Origin: Talpa occidentalis
Taxonomy: Eukaryota; Chordata; Mammalia; Eulipotyphla; Talpidae
Assembly: GCF_014898055.3 (NCBI RefSeq)
Contig: NW_023601104.1
Span: 41,666,210-41,730,209 of the forward strand
DNA: 64,000 nucleotides
Direction: 5' to 3'
Below the pieces are notes generated by a model. It did not search any database, was not told the DNA's origin, and worked only from the letters and a program-made list of their open reading frames with translations. Position 1 is the first letter of the stretch. The number at the start of each line of letters is the position of its first letter. Position numbers and translations under genes: made by a program. This document shows positions 36,540-48,243 of the stretch, one piece after another.

Positions 36540-36824
36540 ATTTTTTTTAAGATTTATTTTTTTTTTTTATTTATTTATACAAGCACTGGGTACAGTCAGA
36601 AGCGCGGGAGGGTGAGAGAATTCACCAGAGCCAGAGCAGGGAGCAGAGCAGGCAGAAGGACCGAAGTACACTGCTGAGGGGAGCAGTGGGCGGCAGGAGA
36701 GGTGTGCGTGCCATGTGGGACCCTCCTCCAGTGGCAGGGGAGCAGCCGGGGATCGAACCGGCGCTGCAGAGGCTGCGGGCAGCTTCACAACCCAGCGCTT
36801 AACCGCTGAGCCACCGGTGAGGCC
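36540..36824 (-). repeat. tRNA-derived SINE, young subfamily
   Basis: Near-consensus. The flanks GTGACTTTTTT and CTGACTTTTTT give a weak target duplication. Confidence 0.9.
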
Positions 36825-36877
36825 TGACTTTTTTATTTCTACTTTGAAAAACCGTAAGAAACAATTTTTAACTTTTA

Positions 36878-37130
36878 TTTTTTATTTATTTATTTAATGC
36901 TCGCCATCTCTGGGAGGGTGAGAGGATTCACCAGAGCCAGAGCAGGGAGCAGAGCAGGCAGAGGGACCGAAGTACACTGCTGGGGGGAGCAGCGGGTGGC
37001 AGGAGAGGTCTGCGCGCCACGTGGGACCCTCCTGCGGTGGCCGGGGAGCAGCCGGGGATCGAGCCGGCGCCGCGGAGGCCGCGGGCAGCTTCGGAACCCA
37101 GCGCTCAACCGCTGCGCCACCGGGGAGGCC
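36878..37130 (-). repeat. tRNA-derived SINE, young body with unusual 3' end
   Basis: The terminal segment near the tail is replaced by TGCTCGCCATCTCTGGG. The target duplication CAATTTTTAACTTTTA lies at 36862-36877 and 37131-37146. Confidence 0.92.
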
Positions 37131-37181
37131 CAATTTTTAACTTTTAAAGTGTGCTTTGTATCTACATTTAAAACAGGTGAT

Positions 37182-37442
37182 GGGCCTCCCTGGTGGGGCA
37201 GGCGGTTGAAGGCAGCACTGTGAAGCTGTCCTTAGCCTCTGCAGTGCCGGTTCGATCCCCACAGGCCTTGGAGCAACCCACATGGCGAGCAGACCTCTCC
37301 TGTCTCGCCTGCTGCTCCCCTCAGCAGTATATTTCGTCAGTCTGCCTGTTCGGTTCCCCACTCTGTCTCTGGTGAGTCCTCTCACCCTCCTGCGCATCTG
37401 GCCTGTACCCCGGTTCTTGTATAAACAAACAAACAAATAAAT
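37182..37442 (+). repeat. tRNA-derived SINE, intermediate
   Basis: Target duplication AAAACAGGTGAT at 37170-37181 and 37443-37454. Confidence 0.92.
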
Positions 37443-37454
37443 AAAACAGGTGAT

Positions 37455-38382
37455 TCCTTTTTCTTGTAAACTCTAATCAGTCTCACAATGATGCCGCTAC
37501 TTGTCTACTGCTGTGATACTAAATGTTCTGTTACCTCTATAGTTTTAGTTTTCATGAAATATAATTATTTTTATTAAAATATGTTTCATTAACATCTAAT
37601 GATTTGTTGTTATTGTTATTTTTTATTTTTTATTGTTATTTTTTTAAATAACTAAGTTATTGATAAAGAAAAAACAAAACAAAATGTTCTGTTGCATGAC
37701 ACATAAAAAGAAATTATTAACATCTATAGACTTGAGAGAAAAATAAATTTCATCTTACTTATTTTTGTAGAGTTTCTTTGGGTTATATCCCTTCCTTTTG
37801 CTGGTCAGTGAACTCTGCTATACCAGCTTCATCTTTTCCATTATTTTTAGGCAGAGATTGTATAGCTGTGCGTTGAAAAAGCAAGTCTTTTTGACCTATC
37901 TCTCTTAGGCCAATGATAAGACTTTAGTATAAAAAAATACATTGTAATGAAATAATCTTAGATATTGGGAGGAAATATTACTAAAATTAAAAATAATAAT
38001 TTTAGATAAAACTTCAAAATTTAGAAAGATATTTGAAAAGCATTTAAAATATTATAGTAAAGGAAAATAAAGTATATTTCTAATGTTTCCACATAGGTGC
38101 AAGGAAAACTTCAGAATTTTGAAATAATTTAATTGACAATAACACTGAAATTACAACACATAGCTGAAGATAACTATAACAAACTGAGTTAATCTCTTGA
38201 AAATACATATATTTGTAACCTAAACTGACTTATTTAGAAAATATAGGATATACATACACACATTTTCTTAATGTAATGTCACTGTTATGACATCATCATT
38301 GCATAAACAACATGTAGCTTCCGGAAAACTTCACTGTACATTTGTGAGAGAATGAGGGTGGAAAAGCAAATAATGTCTTACT
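37455..38382. other. Intergenic AT-rich, no gene seen
   Basis: Low-complexity A/T-rich DNA without long ORFs. It may contain further hAT or LINE decay products. Confidence 0.4.
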
Positions 38383-38649
38383 TTTTAAAAAAATTATTTA
38401 TTTATGCATACATGAGCTGGGGTGCAGGCCAGAGATGCAAGGCATGAGAGGATTCACCAGTGATAGAGTGGGGAGCAGAACAGGCGAATCCACTGAAATA
38501 CACTGCTGAGAGGAGCAGAGGGTGAGATAGGAAAGGTCTGCTGCGCCATGTGGGTTACCTTCCTGGCCGGGGATTGAACTCATGCTGCAGTGGCTGTGGA
38601 TAACTTCATAGTGCTGCATCTTAACATTTTAAGCCACCAGGGAGGCCCC
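38383..38649 (-). repeat. tRNA-derived SINE, old subfamily
   Basis: Complete copy. Box A is eroded and the head is GAGGCCCC. Confidence 0.88.
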
Positions 38650-38763
38650 TGTTTTATTATTATTATGGAAATAATTTTGATCTCTTAGACCACCCCCTGA
38701 AAGAATTCTTCCCAGAGCCTCCCAGACCACACTTTGAGAATTGCTAAACTATAGTAATTTTTT

Positions 38764-39021
38764 TAAAGACTTATTTTTATTTATTTATGCATACTAGAAC
38801 TGGGGTATAGGCCAAAGGTGCAGGGGAGTGTGTGTGTGAGAGAGAAATTCACCAGAAACAGAGTGGGGAACAGAATAGGCAGATTGACTGAAATACACTG
38901 CTGAGGGGAGCAGCAGGTGAGACAGGAGAGGTCTGCTGCACCATGTGGGTCTGCTCCTGGCTGGGGATCGAACTTATGCTGCAGTGGCTGGCAATAGCTT
39001 GATATCGCTGATACTTTAACA
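38764..39021 (-). repeat. tRNA-derived SINE, 5'-truncated
   Basis: Lacks the GGGCCTCC head and ends near box A. Flanks AAACTATAGTAATTTTT and AAAATATAGTACTTTTT support a complete insertion event that began 5'-truncated. Confidence 0.85.
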
Positions 39022-39606
39022 AAATATAGTACTTTTTATTCTGTGGAATATTACGCAGGTTTAAAAACAATGAAAACCAAATAAAAACAGTGAAGTATAT
39101 CTATTAAAAATTGTCATGTCACAAGCTATAGAACAATGGAACCGTGTTTACAATATGATAAACACAAACACATAAACAGATCCACATATTCTGTACTTAA
39201 AAATATATATGCAAGTACATGGAAAAGTTCTAGGACACACTATTAACTATTACTTTGGGGAAGGGTACAGGAATTTGGTGGTTTAATAGTGGAGAGCTTA
39301 TGCTTTATCTGTATTTTTTTAAACTGGTAACATGCGTCTTATAAGTAATAGCTTTTCCCCATCTTTTTCCTGGGGTCATGTAAAATTTATACCATTTTGA
39401 TTTTTTTTTCAGATCAATTAGTAAGTGGGCAGTTGTCACTTTTCTTTAGAGAATCATTATCACTAGGTAAAAGGATATGGTTGCTAAATACAACATAAGA
39501 CACTCAAGTAAGTTTGAATTTCAAATAAACCAGGAATAAATTTTTTAGTATAAGTATGTCCCACACAATATTTGGGATATACTTAGGTTAGAAAATTATT
39601 TGTTTA

Positions 39607-39863
39607 GGGCCTCCCTGGTGGCACAAGGGGTTAAGATGCAACCTATGAAGCTATCCGTAGCAACTGCAGCACAAGTTCCATCCCCGGCCAGGGAGCTTCC
39701 CACATGGCGCAGCAGACCTCTCCTGACTCACCCACTGCTCTCCTCAGCAGTGTATTTCAGTCAATCTGTCTGTTCTGTTCCCCACTCTATGGTGAATCCT
39801 CTCACCCCCCCAGACCTCTGGCCTGTACCCCAGTTCTTGTATGCATAAATAAATAAATCTTTA
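39607..39863 (+). repeat. tRNA-derived SINE, split at its tail by the next element
   Basis: Its A-rich tail ends AATAAATAAATCTTTA. A second copy of that 16-mer, followed by AAAGAATTACTTGTTTA, lies at 40646, so the following element landed inside this tail. The original flank AAAATTATTTGTTTA matches AAAGAATTACTTGTTTA. Confidence 0.92.
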
Positions 39864-40645
39864 TTTTTTATTTATTATTTATTATTTTTATTTTTAATAA
39901 TAAATTTTATTTTTATATTCTCCATACAATTGCAACCCCCCAATTCTGACCCCAATCCCTCCCCTCCCATCCCCCACCCCCCAAAGAGTGTCTCTGGTTC
40001 ACAGTTTTTTGTTGATTTTGATTTTTACTTTCTTATAGTTATTCATTTTCCTGGTCCCTTATTTAAGTTTTCTAGATTCCTGCTATGAGTGAGACCATCC
40101 GGTATTTTTCTTTTTCTTTCTGGCTTATTTCGCTGAGCATGATCCCTTCCAGTGCCATCCATGTTGCTGCAAATTACATGTGTTTATCTTTTTTGAATGC
40201 TGAGTAATATTCCATGGTATATATGTACCACATCTTCTTGATCCAGTCATCTATTTTTGGGCATTTGGGCTGTTTCCAAAGCTTAGCTATTGTAAACAGT
40301 GCTGCTATAAACATAGGGGTGCAGGTGCTCTTTGGAATTGATGTTTCTGTGTCCTTTGGGTAAATACCTAGGAGTGGAATTGCTGGATCATATGGATTAA
40401 TTAATTTATTTATACAAGCACTGGGTACAGTCAGAAGTGCAGGAGGGTGAGAGAATTCACCAGAGCCAGAGCGGGGAGCAGAACAGGGAGACTGACGAAA
40501 TACACTGCTGAGGGGAGCAGTGGGCATGGCAGGAGAGGTCTGCGCGCCATGTGGGACCCTCACTGGCCGCGGGGGATTGAACCGGCACTCCAGAGGCTGC
40601 AGGCAGCTTCGCAGCCCAGCGCTCAACCTCTGCGCCACCAGGCCC
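39864..40645 (-). mobile_element. SINE-LINE-1 chimeric retrotransposon insertion
   Basis: On the minus strand this reads: SINE head (GGGCCTGGTGGCGCAGAGG) and body at 40645-40394, its short A/T tail, then LINE-1 3' sequence at 40393-39864. The LINE-1 part runs from the end of ORF2 (CCATATGATCCAGCAATTCC) through the 3' UTR to an A-rich end. One 16-bp target duplication AATAAATAAATCTTTA (39848-39863 and 40646-40661) brackets the whole unit, and none lies at the SINE/LINE-1 joint. Confidence 0.82.
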
Positions 40646-40996
40646 AATAAATAAATCTTTAAAAGAATTACTTGTTTATGTGAAATCCAAATTTAACTGA
40701 GCTTCCAGTTTTTCTATTTTGGAAAGTCTGTCAAGCTCATAAAGGCGACATAGGGAGGACCCTTTGCTGCTGAGCTGTGGAGTCGAACTCAGATCCTTGG
40801 CAGCTTGCTGATGCTCACTAAAGTGAGCAGACCCCTTTGTGAGCCAGAGTTCACCTGAGAATAAGACAAGAGGGTGTAAAAGAGGATACTGGAGCAAAGC
40901 ATGCTGGCAAATTGACTCCTGTCCTGACAATATCTTTGCACCTTGTCAGACTGTGAGATGTTATGGTGACAGGGATGAGTGGAAATGAATTGGAGG

Positions 40997-41163
40997 AAGA
41001 GCAGGCAGACTGATGAAGTACACTGCTGAGGGGAGCAGCGGGAGGCAGGAGAGGTCTGTGCACCATGTGGGATCCTCGCCTGGCGGTGGGGATCAAACTG
41101 GTGCTGCAGAGGCTGCCGGCAGCCTCGCAACCCAGCGCTCAACCACTGCGCCACCGGGAGGCC
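40997..41163 (-). repeat. tRNA-derived SINE, 3'-truncated (no tail)
   Basis: Starts abruptly at AGAGCAGGCAGACTGATGAA and runs to the GGGAGGCCC head. The 3' third and the A-rich tail are missing. Confidence 0.88.
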
Positions 41164-41608
41164 CAGAAATCTTTGTTTTTAAATACAGATATCTTGTGCA
41201 AACTGTAGCCTTTGGAGTTAAGCTTGTTTAACTCTCCCATGGCCACCATGAGTTTGGTAACATTTCCTGTGTTTTGGGGCTCCAGCAGGTCCCTGGTTTT
41301 CTGTGCTACCCCATGGATGCCAAAGGATGGCTGCCAAGGGGGTTTCCTTGAGGATGGTCACTGTAAGAGTTTTCCTCATCATCTCTTTTCTTGCCCCTTG
41401 GGGAAATGTACCTCTACCACTTTCTCCATTTCTTGTTTTCTCCACTTTTATCTAATGAAATTTCACCATGGTCAATGCTTTTTTCAAATGTACAAACTTT
41501 AGGTTATCTTTCCTTCTTTCTTCTTTCAGATTTTACCCAGAGAGAAATCTGTTTTTTTTTTTTTTTCAGCTCCCCAATTTGTGAGCTTATGAACATTCTT
41601 TTTGAAAT
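41164..41608. other. Intergenic; no gene recognised
   Basis: A 96-codon open frame on the plus strand (41212-41502) has a start in good context. I see no known domain in either strand, and no splice context. Confidence 0.35.
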
Positions 41609-41833
41609 ATATTTTATTTATTTATGCATACAAGAACTGGGATACAGGCCAGGGGTGTGGGGGATGAAAGGATTCACCAGGGACAGAGTGGGGAGCAGAA
41701 CAGGAGGATTGACTGAAATACACTGCTGAGGGGAGCAGTGGGCGAGACAGGAGAGGTCTGCTGCGCCATGTGGGTTGCTCCCTGGCCTGCTGGGGATCAA
41801 ACTCGTGCTGCAGAGGCTGCAGACAGCTTCACC
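41609..41833 (-). repeat. tRNA-derived SINE, 5'-truncated
   Basis: Lacks box A and the head. Flanks GAGCTTATGAACATTCT and CAGCTTACCAACATTCT form the target duplication. Confidence 0.88.
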
Positions 41834-43281
41834 CAGCTTACCAACATTCTAAACAACAAAACAACCAACTACCAAGCCCACCAAAAAACTTACCTGTCTT
41901 AGTCTGTCTCAGTTGCTCTTGCAGAAATACTATAGTCTGGATGACTTAACCAACAAATATTTACTTACCACTGCGGAGCTGGGAAGTCCAGGATCAAGGT
42001 GCTGAGTCTGGGAGAAGACTCAGACTCTTTTTCTTTTTTCTTCTGACTGCATCTTCACATAGTGAAAGTTTTGGGGTAACCTGAAAGGCCAATGTCCTTG
42101 GTATCTTGCAAAAGAAGAATTTCATAAAACACGAGAATAAAGCCAGCAGTAGAGTTGGCCAGAAAGCAAAAGTGCAAAGCACCAGGCAGAGGGCAGTCTT
42201 GGAAAGTGAGAGAGCTGCCCTGAAACCTTGAGCAGCAGGGTCTTTATGGTCTATTTTGTGGGTTGGGAGAGGTCCCTCTTAACTGTGCGTACTCCTCTCC
42301 TATTATTACTCCCCATCCCCAGAATCTGAACTCCCCTTCTCTTTCTTTTTTTGAGTTGGAGAAGCTGTGTGCAAAGGGTAACTGCCAACCTGCAGTTGTT
42401 CAGACCACAGCTGTTCAATTATCTTTCCAGGCCTACTGGGACTGGCCAGATCTTATTTGATCCTTGAAACAAAGTGCTGGCACCAGCTGAATTTTAGTGG
42501 GATTTTTTTCCTGGTGGGTGCTTGGGTGCTCCTGCCTGTTCTACCTCTTACAGAAAGTGTGAGAGACCTCTCTGGGGGCTTTATAAGGGTACTTGCCTCG
42601 GACAGGACAGTCGATGAAATTCTCTGCCATTAACGAAGACCCAGAGTCTAAATGAATTTGCAGCAGGGGGAGGCTGGGGAGAGCCATCAAGAACAGCTCT
42701 GCCTCTCAATCTCCCAGCCCAAGCTTTTATTAAAGATATGAACAAAGGAACAAGAAAATAGCATGCAATTGTGTTTTTGCTTATACAGATCAATAAGGTA
42801 CTGCTGAAAACAAGTTTTCCTGGCTAGTAGGGATCATGCGCAGAAGCCAGTACATTCTCAGAGAACAGGAGTCAATTCTGGGAAGAAGTTCTGTTTGCAG
42901 AACTTCTAATGTCCTGGATATGCAGAGTAAACAGGTATTCTCCAAAAAATCCAGCTCCCTTCAGGGTAGCAGGATCCCAACAGGTTCTGATCCCATTCTC
43001 AAGGGTTGCATTTTCATGACCTAATCACTTCACAAAGGTCTCACTTCCTAATACCATCATGTTGGGAATTTGGTTTCAACATGAATTTGGGGGGGACACA
43101 TTTGGTCTCTAGCAACATCCTGGAAGCAAAGAGTGAAGGATGTTACAATCTGTATAAAGACCAGAGCAACGTGATACTGTGCTTCATATAGATGTCAGCT
43201 CTGAAGTCGGCCCCTTCTGCTGCGAGCTATCAGCTTTGTTTCACCTATGCTGGGGGCAGGCTGGGGAGAGGTTTCCATGGG
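41834..43281. other. Intergenic, no gene seen
   Basis: No recognisable repeat of recent age, no exon structure and no RNA gene were found. Confidence 0.4.
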
Positions 43282-43296
43282 AAAAAAAGGGCTTAG

Positions 43297-43738
43297 CTTT
43301 GGAAACAACCCAAATGCCCAAAAATAGATGACTGGATCAAGAAGATGTGGTACATATATACCATGGAATATTACTCAGCATTCAAAAAAGATAAACACAT
43401 GCAATTTGCAGCAACATGGATGGCACTGGAAGGGATCATGCTCAGTGAAATAAGCCAGAAAGAAAAAGAAAAATACCGGATGGTCTCACTCATAGCAGGA
43501 ATCTAGAAAACTTAAATAAGGGACCAGGAAAATGAATAACTATAAGAAAGTGAAAATCAAAATCAACAAACAACTACGAACCGGAGACACTTTTAAGGGG
43601 GCGGGGGTGGGAGGGGAGAGATTGGGATCAGAATGGGGCGGCTGCAATTGTATGGGGAATATAAAAATAAAATTTATTATTAAAATAATAATAATAAAAA
43701 AAAGAAACAACCATTCTCATACAATGCAAAAAAAAAAA
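43297..43738 (+). mobile_element. LINE-1 3' end, young, 5'-truncated, with 3' transduction
   Basis: ORF2 terminal sequence (GGAATATTACTCAGCATTCA, CAACATGGATGGCACTGGAA), a G-rich 3' UTR patch and an A/T tail. It is nearly identical to the LINE-1 part at 39864-40393. The target duplication AAAAAAAGGGCTTAG lies at 43282-43296 and 43739-43753. Between two A tracts lie 24 extra bases (43704-43727). Confidence 0.9.
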
Positions 43739-43879
43739 AAAAAAAGGGCTTAGGTGCTGGTCAAGACCAGGACTGCTAATGTTCATGGAGAAATCTTGTT
43801 TCTGGAAAACATCAGATCTACAGTTGTTTGCCCTCAGTTTGCCCTTTTTTTTTTTCTTTTTCAAATAAGCACTACTGAG

Positions 43880-44156
43880 TTTATTTGGCGCAGTGGTTGA
43901 GCACTGGGTTGCGAAGCTGCCCGCAGCCTCTGCAGCACCGGTTCGATCCCCGGCTGCTCCCCGGCCACCGGAGGAGGGTCCCACATGGCGCGCAGACCTC
44001 TCCTGCCGCCCGCTGCTCCCCTCAGCAGTGTACTTCGGTCCTTCTGCCTGCTCTGCTCCCCGCTCTGGCTCTGGTGAATTCTCTCACCCTCCCGCGCTTC
44101 TGACTGTACCCAGTGCTTGTATAAATAAATAAATAATTCTTAAAAAAAAACAAAAC
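43880..44156 (+). repeat. tRNA-derived SINE, young subfamily, short 5' truncation
   Basis: Starts at TGGCGCAGTGG (box A) without the GGGCCTCC head. Target duplication AAATAAGCACTACTGAG at 43863 and AAATAAACACTACTGAG at 44157. Confidence 0.92.
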
Positions 44157-44320
44157 AAATAAACACTACTGAGATATAATGTAAATACAATGAAACACAG
44201 ATAATGTCAGCACATAGTTCCTGGAGTTTTGGCCAAAGTATAAATCTGTATCTACCAATTCCCATCAAAACATAGAGCATTTTCATCACTTTAGAAAAAT
44301 CCCTTGATCTGATTTCTTTT

Positions 44321-44587
44321 TTTTTTAAGATTTATTTATTTATTTATACAAGAACTGCGGTACAGGTCAGAGGTGCAGAGGGTGAGAGAATTCACCAGAG
44401 ACAGAGTGGGGAGCAGAGCAGGCAGATGGACCAAAGATACCACTGAGGGAAGCAGTGGGCGAGACAGGAGAGGTCTGCTGCACCATGTGAGTTGCTCCCT
44501 GGCCGGCCGGGAATCGAACCCACACTGCAGAGGCTGCGGACAGCTTCACAGTGCTGTGCTCAACCCGTTGCGCCACCAGGGAGGCCC
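44321..44587 (-). repeat. tRNA-derived SINE, intermediate
   Basis: Complete copy with box A and box B. Flanks CTTGATCTGATTT and CTTGACTTTATTT. Confidence 0.9.
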
Positions 44588-44945
44588 TTGACTTTATTTA
44601 TGTAGTTTTTCCCATGTAGAAGTAAAAAGAATTATTGCAGTTTTTATGGTTTCATTTTTCACATTTAAATCTTGATCCATCTGAAATTTATTTTGGTGTG
44701 TGGTGTGAAAGGCACAGATTTAATTTAATGTTATTTCCCCAGAGAGCTATCCATTTGTCTCAACATCATTTATTGATAAACTTATTTTTTTCCCTCACTG
44801 ATTTGAAATGCCACCTTTATCATGTATTAAATTCTCAAGTGTGTTTGTATCTATTTCAGACCTTCCCTTCTGCTCCACTGATTTGCTTATTTATTACTGA
44901 TACAATCATAGTTTTAATCATGGCAACATTATTTTAAAGAATTTT

Positions 44946-45208
44946 AAAAAAAGATTTGTTTATTTATGCATACAAGAACTGGGGCACAGGCCAGAGGTGT
45001 GAGGGGTGAGAGGATTCATCAGAGACAGAGCAGGGGTCAGAACAGGCAGACCGAATGAAATACACTGCTGAGAGAAGCAGCCGGTGAGACAGGAGAGGTC
45101 TGCTGCACCATGTGGGTCACCTCCCTGCCTGGGATAGAACTGGTGCTGCAGTGGCTGCAGATAGCTTCATAGTGCTGCATCTTAACCCCTTACACCACCA
45201 GGGAGGCC
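44946..45208 (-). repeat. tRNA-derived SINE, old subfamily
   Basis: Target duplication TTATTTTAAAGAAT at 44929-44942 and 45209-45222. Confidence 0.92.
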
Positions 45209-45341
45209 TTATTTTAAAGAATCTTATATGTTAGTTTTATATTACATTTTATATTAATCTTATATTATCTCTTCAATGAGCTGATTTTCTCCAGTGTTCC
45301 TGGACTAGTTATCTCTGGCTGCATAACAAATTACCTGAAAA

Positions 45342-45597
45342 GGGCCTCCCTGGTGGCACAGGTGGTTGAGCGCAGCGCTGTGAAGCTGTCCGCAGCCTCT
45401 GCAGTGCCGGTTCGGTCCCTGCTGGCCGTGGAGATACGGAGCAGACCTCTCCTGTCTCTCCCACTGCTCCCCTCAGCAGTGTATTTCAGTAGATCTGCCT
45501 GTTCTGTTCCCCGCTCTGTCTCTGGTGAATCCTTTCACCCTCCTGCACATCTGGCCTGTACCCCGGTTCTTGTATAAATAAATAAGTCTTTAAAAAA
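45342..45597 (+). repeat. tRNA-derived SINE, intermediate
   Basis: Complete, with tail TATAAATAAATAAGTCTTTA. The flanks ACCTGAAAA and GCCCGAAAA form a weak target duplication. Confidence 0.9.
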
Positions 45598-46426
45598 AAT
45601 TGCCCGAAAACCTTTATCTTAAGTTTCTGAGTCAGGAGTGGCTCAGGATGCCTCCTGCAGCCCAGCGGTCTCAGGGAATGCAGTCATCACAAGACTGCCC
45701 CAGGGCTGAGAGATTTGCTTCCAAGCTTGTTCACCTGGTTGCTGGCTGTACCACAGGGGTCCAGCCTCAGGGGTACGCAAGGCACAGAGCCAGTGATCCC
45801 AGGGAGAGAGAGACAGGGAGGGCAGGCCAGGGAACATTCAGTGCTCTGTGTACTAACATACTTTGCCAACCCTCGTGTGGTATGGGAGGACCAGCAGAGG
45901 GTGTGACCCCAGCCCACGGGGTCAACAGGTCCACTGCAGGGCTGGCGCTCCATCTCCAATTTTGGCTCTTCTCTTTTCACTTTGTTCACTTTTGGGGGGT
46001 TGTTCACCCATTTTATGAGTCTGCTTCTATTTGTGCTGGTAATCCCCAAATTCATCTGATCATTAACTTGCTTTCTTGAGTGGTAGGTACCTCCTCTGAA
46101 ATGCCCACAGACGTCTGTATGTGACTTTTACCTCAGTCACCTCAAACCTGCTTCCACCTTGACATGTAGCACTTGGCACTGCATTTATCTGATTTCCCCC
46201 AGGACACCATGGCTCATGGCGGTTGGGACTGAGCCTTCTTTATTCTGGTGGTTGCAGTACATAACACAGAACCTCAAACAAAGTAGGCACTCATCAAATA
46301 TTTGGACCCAGGTGACAACCTGGGTGGTGACTGCACTCTCAGATGCAGAAGAGGGCCTGGATTCGCACAACCAATAGCCCTGGATAGTGCCAGTGGTCCT
46401 ATCCAGTGGGAGGAGCTGTTACACTG

Positions 46427-46551
46427 TTTTTTGTTTTTTGTTTTTTGTTTTTGTGGGACCCTCACCGGTGGCCAGGGATGGAACTGGCGCTGCAGAGGCT
46501 GCAGGCAGACTTGCAACCCAGCCCTCAACTGCTGCGCCACCAGGGGAGGCC
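46427..46551 (-). repeat. Retroposed tRNA-half of the SINE with its own tail
   Basis: On the minus strand it runs from the GGGCCTCCCC head through box A and box B to GGGTCCCACA, then directly into a (CAAAAAA)n tail. The perfect 11-bp target duplication CTGTTACACTG lies at 46416-46426 and 46552-46562. Confidence 0.9.
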
Positions 46552-46562
46552 CTGTTACACTG

Positions 46563-48194
46563 GTTTTGACTGAGGTTCGTGTTTTCTGTCGCTGGTAGAA
46601 ATGTCTCTGTGGCTTGATACCCCACTCAGCCTCCTAGATGTCTGAGTTGTGGCTGTCAGCCCTTCTTCTGCAGTGTGGAGTCTGGAGCCTGTTGGACCTG
46701 TTGTGCATGAAAGTCAGGGGGCAGCTGGACAGATAAGGCTGCGCCCTTGGTCAGCAGAGCATGCAGCAGCCTGCAGAATATTAAACATTACTCAGGAGAC
46801 AAGTCCTGCATGGCATGCCCCCCCCCCACCCCAGCTTGACTCTCCCTTCCCAAGTTCCCTCCCCAGCTGTGGGGGAAGTCTTTTCTTACACACATTCTTA
46901 ATACTAGGACTATAAATTCCACGAATCCTTGAATGTTTCAGAGAGAATCAGCAGGACCTGAAACCCGGACTGCTGCATATTTACATCCTTGCACGCAGAA
47001 GCAGGCACCAGGACAAGAGGCTCTTCGCCTGCGCTCAGGAAAGACAAAAGCACAAGCAGGTAATGCTGAGCTGGCACCACCTCACCCCGAGCAGGGACAG
47101 TGTGACCTACAGGAGGCTTCCCACATGGGGGTCCACTGCTTTTGACTTTTTGTGCTAATGCTTCTTTTTTTCTGGTGCTATCTGCAGCTTAGTCTTTATT
47201 CCTTACTTCTCATGAGAAATCATTTCTCAGAGCTGCTCAGACCACCCAACTCAGTTCTTCGTCTTACTGGATGTGCAGGTGAAACCAAAGAGGGGAATAG
47301 ACTTGCCAAGATGGCACATTTTCAGTTAACATCTCCCTTGTCTCTCCCTTTCCTGATTTTCAATATCTCTAGCTATCCCCGGTCTTGCCCCTAAGTTTTG
47401 TTTTCTTTCCATTTCCTTTCCCCTTCTTTTCTGTCTGTGGACTCAGTGGTGGAGGGCATCTTTTCCAAGAAGGCACCCCATCTTTTGATTTCTGAATTAT
47501 TCAGTATGAAAATGGGAATCTAGGGGGCAGTGGCAGGTTCTGAGCTCCAGGACCTGCGTTCTACTCTGCCCAGCTGACTGCTTCAGAGTCAAGCAAGTGA
47601 GAATAGGGACAAGTGAGCAAGACCCTGGGCCCCCGGAAACTGCTCCTTCTTGGATCCTTCTTGGAATGGGAAGGAGAACTAGGGCGATAAATGATGGTTG
47701 GTCAGTCTCTTTTTACTTTACCTCCACAGGCCAGAGCTGCTTTTCTTTACCAGTCGGTGCTTTTTCTTGCTTTTTCTTGCAGACCTTAGAGGGAACAGCT
47801 ACATACTTGCCTGGAGGTGGGACCAGCATTTCATGCTGTAACTCCAGTCGTCCAGCAGGGGGAGGCCTGTCCTGATGAAAGGCTGGTCCTCTGTTTCCCT
47901 TGGCCCTCAGAGCCAAGGAGACCTGAATCTCCTGACACATGATGGGGTTAATCTGTGGTCGCAGCTGCAGGGGGTGGGCGGGGGAAGGAGTCCCTCAGGG
48001 GTCATAACACTGTTTAGAATCTGATGTCCTGTTTAGGAAAAGTAGAACAATGACAAGGTGAAACCCTTATATCCTTGAATTGAAAGTCTGTAAATATGAC
48101 CTTGCAGAAAGAAGAGGGGAGCAAAGAGGGGGTGGGGAGGAAGACAGGGAGATAGAAAAAAAGAGAGAGAGAGGGAGGGAGGGAGGGAGGGTGG

Positions 48195-48243
<49 letters not shown>

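Larger units (their letters stand above)
34863..36540 (-). mobile_element. Probable hAT transposase remnant, cut by three SINEs
   Basis: Minus-strand translation in several broken frames gives short blocks reminiscent of hAT-Charlie/ZBED transposases, for example a LANISSKMKKE-like block near 35270. No intact frame exists and stops are frequent. The family assignment is an inference from pattern memory. Confidence 0.35.
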
